This document shows, one piece after another, positions 24,242 to 25,999 of a stretch of DNA of 25,999 nt. This stretch comes from JABDJL01 sp047614505 (GTDB taxonomy: Bacteria; Pseudomonadota; Gammaproteobacteria; Xanthomonadales; SZUA-36). A program made the translations under genes and the position numbers. Numbering within the stretch: the stretch's first letter is position 1; each line of letters begins with the position of its first letter. The notes under the pieces are model-generated. The model was not told where the DNA came from, made no database searches, and saw only the letters and a list, made by a program, of their open reading frames with translations. The stretch is taken from positions 1 to 25,999 of the forward strand of contig JBLHGQ010000028.1 of NCBI GenBank assembly GCA_047614505.1, read 5' to 3'.

Positions 24242-25222
24242 TTATTTGATACAAATGCGCCCGGAAGGCGGCGATGTCCAGCTCGTGCCGTCGAGCCGGG
24301 TAAATTTCAACTTCAGCTCGTAGCAGCCGTCTGCAAACGCATCCAGTGATTGATGGGCCAGCCAGCCGGAATCCAGGTATTCCTCCTTACCAAAATCATT
24401 GATCAGCCAGGGCTGATAAATTCCATACCAGTTCTCTTCAAACTTCACATCGCCCAGATACACCTCAACGCTCTCGACCAGAGTGGTGTTTCGAGTATCA
24501 AATGCCCAACCGGAAAGCTCAAGAACGCTGGATTCCGAGCGCTTGACCTCGAACTCGAATCCATCACCTATCAGGCCCCAGGGCCGTTCCCAAAGCTGGC
24601 CGCGGATCTGGTCGACCAAAAAATGAATATTGCCGCTGAGATCGATAAACTCGTTTTCCAGCCATTGATTGAATAGCGGGCTGGCATGTGAGAAACCTTC
24701 ACTTTTGAGCCACGCAGCATATTTATCAAAAACCAATATGCCGATGCTGTCTTCCCGAACGGCCAGAAACTCCAGCGCAACCTGTGCTCGGGCCTGTTCC
24801 AGTGTGGAGCTACCATCCAACAGTTTAGTCATTACAGAAGCAAGACCGGTTCTGTCTGCACCTGCACGGCAGTACACTAATAAAGGTCGGGGTGCATTCT
24901 GTAGCAGGTCACGTAGCTCCAGCAAATGATCAATACGGGGTGAAAATGTTAAGTCCAGCCCAATCTCATGGCGTTCTACACCAAGCTCATTCAGGGTTTC
25001 AATTTCTTTGGTGTACCAGCTTTTTTGCCGATGTGGGCGTCTCAGGCTGATTACGGTTTGCAAACCATGCTCCTGCACGACCTCTTTCATCTTTCCATCG
25101 CTCAGTTGACTGCTGCGATAAACTTCTCCCGGTAGCACAACGTGGAAGTTGTTTCTGGTCAATATCCAGGCAGAAATGAGGGTGGCCAAAATGGTGATCA
25201 GGATGATGTGCCAGAGTTTCAT
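24242..25222 (-). CDS. Membrane-anchored dual-specificity-type phosphatase with C-terminal beta domain
   Basis: A 326-residue protein. Residues 5-22 form one transmembrane helix or uncleaved signal anchor. A cysteine-phosphatase domain follows (about 28-175) with the P-loop VYCRAGADRTG (Cys118, Arg124), matching CX5R, and a candidate general acid Asp90. From about 215 to the end is a beta-rich domain of unknown type (SVLELSGWAFDTRN, VESVEVYLGD). If the helix is an N-in anchor the catalytic domain lies in the periplasm. It could act on phospholipids, sugars or proteins; the sequence does not decide. It is the first gene of a two-gene unit. Confidence 0.8.
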   Translation of the reverse strand: MKLWHIILITILATLISAWILTRNNFHVVLPGEVYRSSQLSDGKMKEVVQEHGLQTVISLRRPHRQKSWYTKEIETLNELGVERHEIGLDLTFSPRIDHLLELRDLLQNAPRPLLVYCRAGADRTGLASVMTKLLDGSSTLEQARAQVALEFLAVREDSIGILVFDKYAAWLKSEGFSHASPLFNQWLENEFIDLSGNIHFLVDQIRGQLWERPWGLIGDGFEFEVKRSESSVLELSGWAFDTRNTTLVESVEVYLGDVKFEENWYGIYQPWLINDFGKEEYLDSGWLAHQSLDAFADGCYELKLKFTRLDGTSWTSPPSGRICIK

Positions 25223-25256
25223 TTTTTCTTCTTGATTAATTGTCAGGTTTAGTCCG

Positions 25257-25290
25257 TGTCAAATGACAGAACATAGAGCGAGATTATAAT
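25257..25290 (+). promoter_or_regulatory. Probable promoter with palindrome upstream of fdsG
   Basis: ATGACA (25263-25268) and a perfect TATAAT (25285-25290) are 16 bases apart. A palindrome TGTCA-AA-TGACA (25257-25268) covers the -35 element and could be an operator. The start would leave a 5' UTR of about 215 bases before fdsG. A 76-codon minus-strand frame across 25295-25525 overlaps fdsG and is not supported. Confidence 0.4.
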
Positions 25291-25512
25291 TGAGCTAAGC
25301 CTTCGCAGGGCAGAATTGAAGACTTTCAATGACTGGTTTCGAATCCTGTTTCAAAACCGCCATTTCATGTCCTGCAAAAGCCATCACACACTGTACTGTT
25401 AGGCTAAAAACGGTAGTAGCGATTAATATGCGAGGGGGAATTTCTTTGCAGGGAATTAGCGACCCGCCTAAACTATCGGCCTGCCCAACAAACTCATGAG
25501 GAAAAACGCCAT

Positions 25513-25998
25513 ATGGCGCTTTCATTCGAAGAACAATTAAATGCGATTACCAACCGGTTCAGATCTGTGCCGGGTGGTTTAATGCCTTTACTGCATGCCG
25601 TAAAAGATGAGTTCGGCCATGTGCCGCCGGGGGCTGTTGCAACTATTGCAAAATCAATGAATCTTTCCCGTGCTGAAGTGCACGGGGTGATCAGCTTCTA
25701 TCACGATTTTCACACCTCACCACGCGGTCAAAACACGGTGCAAATCTGTCGAGCGGAAGCTTGTCAGGCAATGGGATCCAGAATATTAGAAGAGCATGCA
25801 AAACAAAAGCTTGGAATTGATTACGGTGAAACTACATTAGACGATAATGTAAGCCTTGAACCGGTTTATTGTCTGGGTAATTGTGCCTGCGCGCCATCAA
25901 TCAGAATCAATGATGATGTGCATGCAAGGGTTACGCCGGAACGATTCGATAAATTGCTGGCAACTTTGGGCAATGTAACGTCTGCAGGGGAAGGTTGA
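25513..25998 (+). CDS. fdsG: NAD-dependent formate dehydrogenase gamma subunit (NuoE-like)
   Basis: A 161-residue thioredoxin-like [2Fe-2S] protein. The four cluster cysteines are Cys79 and Cys84 (CRAEAC) and Cys120 and Cys124 (CLGNC). LSRAEVHGVISFYHDF (51-66) and CRAEACQAMG are typical of FdsG in soluble formate dehydrogenases rather than of complex I NuoE. It passes electrons between the FdsB flavin/Fe-S subunit and the FdsA molybdenum or tungsten subunit. fdsB and fdsA should follow past the right edge, where the window ends one base after this stop. A HoxE-like subunit is the alternative, less likely. Confidence 0.85.
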   Translation: MALSFEEQLNAITNRFRSVPGGLMPLLHAVKDEFGHVPPGAVATIAKSMNLSRAEVHGVISFYHDFHTSPRGQNTVQICRAEACQAMGSRILEEHAKQKLGIDYGETTLDDNVSLEPVYCLGNCACAPSIRINDDVHARVTPERFDKLLATLGNVTSAGEG

Positions 25999-25999
25999 T

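Noticed and set aside
25295..25525. 76-codon minus-strand frame with a signal-peptide-like stretch
   Set aside because: It overlaps the start of fdsG on the opposite strand and covers the probable fdsG 5' UTR; the hydrophobic stretch alone is weak evidence.

Overview
The window reads as chromosome of a free-living, probably marine or aquatic gammaproteobacterium. The evidence is indirect: minor type IV pilins in the PilV-PilW order, a tRNA with an encoded CCA end, an NhaC Na+/H+ antiporter, lipoproteins with clear lipoboxes, an AlgE-like outer-membrane barrel and an NAD-dependent formate dehydrogenase gene. No genus can be named from the sequence. There are no rRNA genes, CRISPR arrays, IS transposases or phage genes.

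Left part (1-7400). Minus-strand pilV and pilW overlap by ATGA, with the rest of the minor-pilin operon presumably off the left edge. A tRNA-Thr(CGT) gene follows at 1464-1539. The next 5 kb are unstable: a hipBA-type toxin-antitoxin pair bracketed by CCGGATAC-type repeats; a decayed copy of the leader of the downstream OmpA-family gene; a degenerate second copy of the tRNA sharing a perfect 41-bp direct repeat with the first; and a fused membrane/spermidine-synthase-like gene broken by one in-frame TGA at codon 31. The OmpA-family lipoprotein gene at 6718 closes the region. The order tRNA - leader relic - pseudo-tRNA - leader - OmpA gene suggests an old tandem duplication that later received two insertions (inference).

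Central part (7730-19834). Nine tightly packed plus-strand genes, preceded by a 19-codon reading frame, look like one transcription unit: a MurG-like glycosyltransferase, an APH-fold kinase-like protein, two GT4-like glycosyltransferases, a second APH-fold protein, an AlgE-like outer-membrane barrel, a secreted NHL-repeat beta-propeller, an MsbA/PglK-type ABC exporter and a PAPS-dependent sulfotransferase. I infer a pathway that builds, sulfates and exports a glycoconjugate. It has no Wzx, Wzy, Wzz/Wzc or initiating sugar-phosphate transferase in the window and matches no named system I recognise, so it is the best candidate here for something undescribed.

Right part (19835-25999). Mostly housekeeping: an NhaC antiporter, an M1 aminopeptidase lipoprotein of the leukotriene-A4-hydrolase type, a convergent minus-strand pair (a CPBP-like membrane protein lacking the usual glutamates, and a membrane-anchored dual-specificity-type phosphatase), and fdsG, the first gene of a formate dehydrogenase operon that continues off the right edge.
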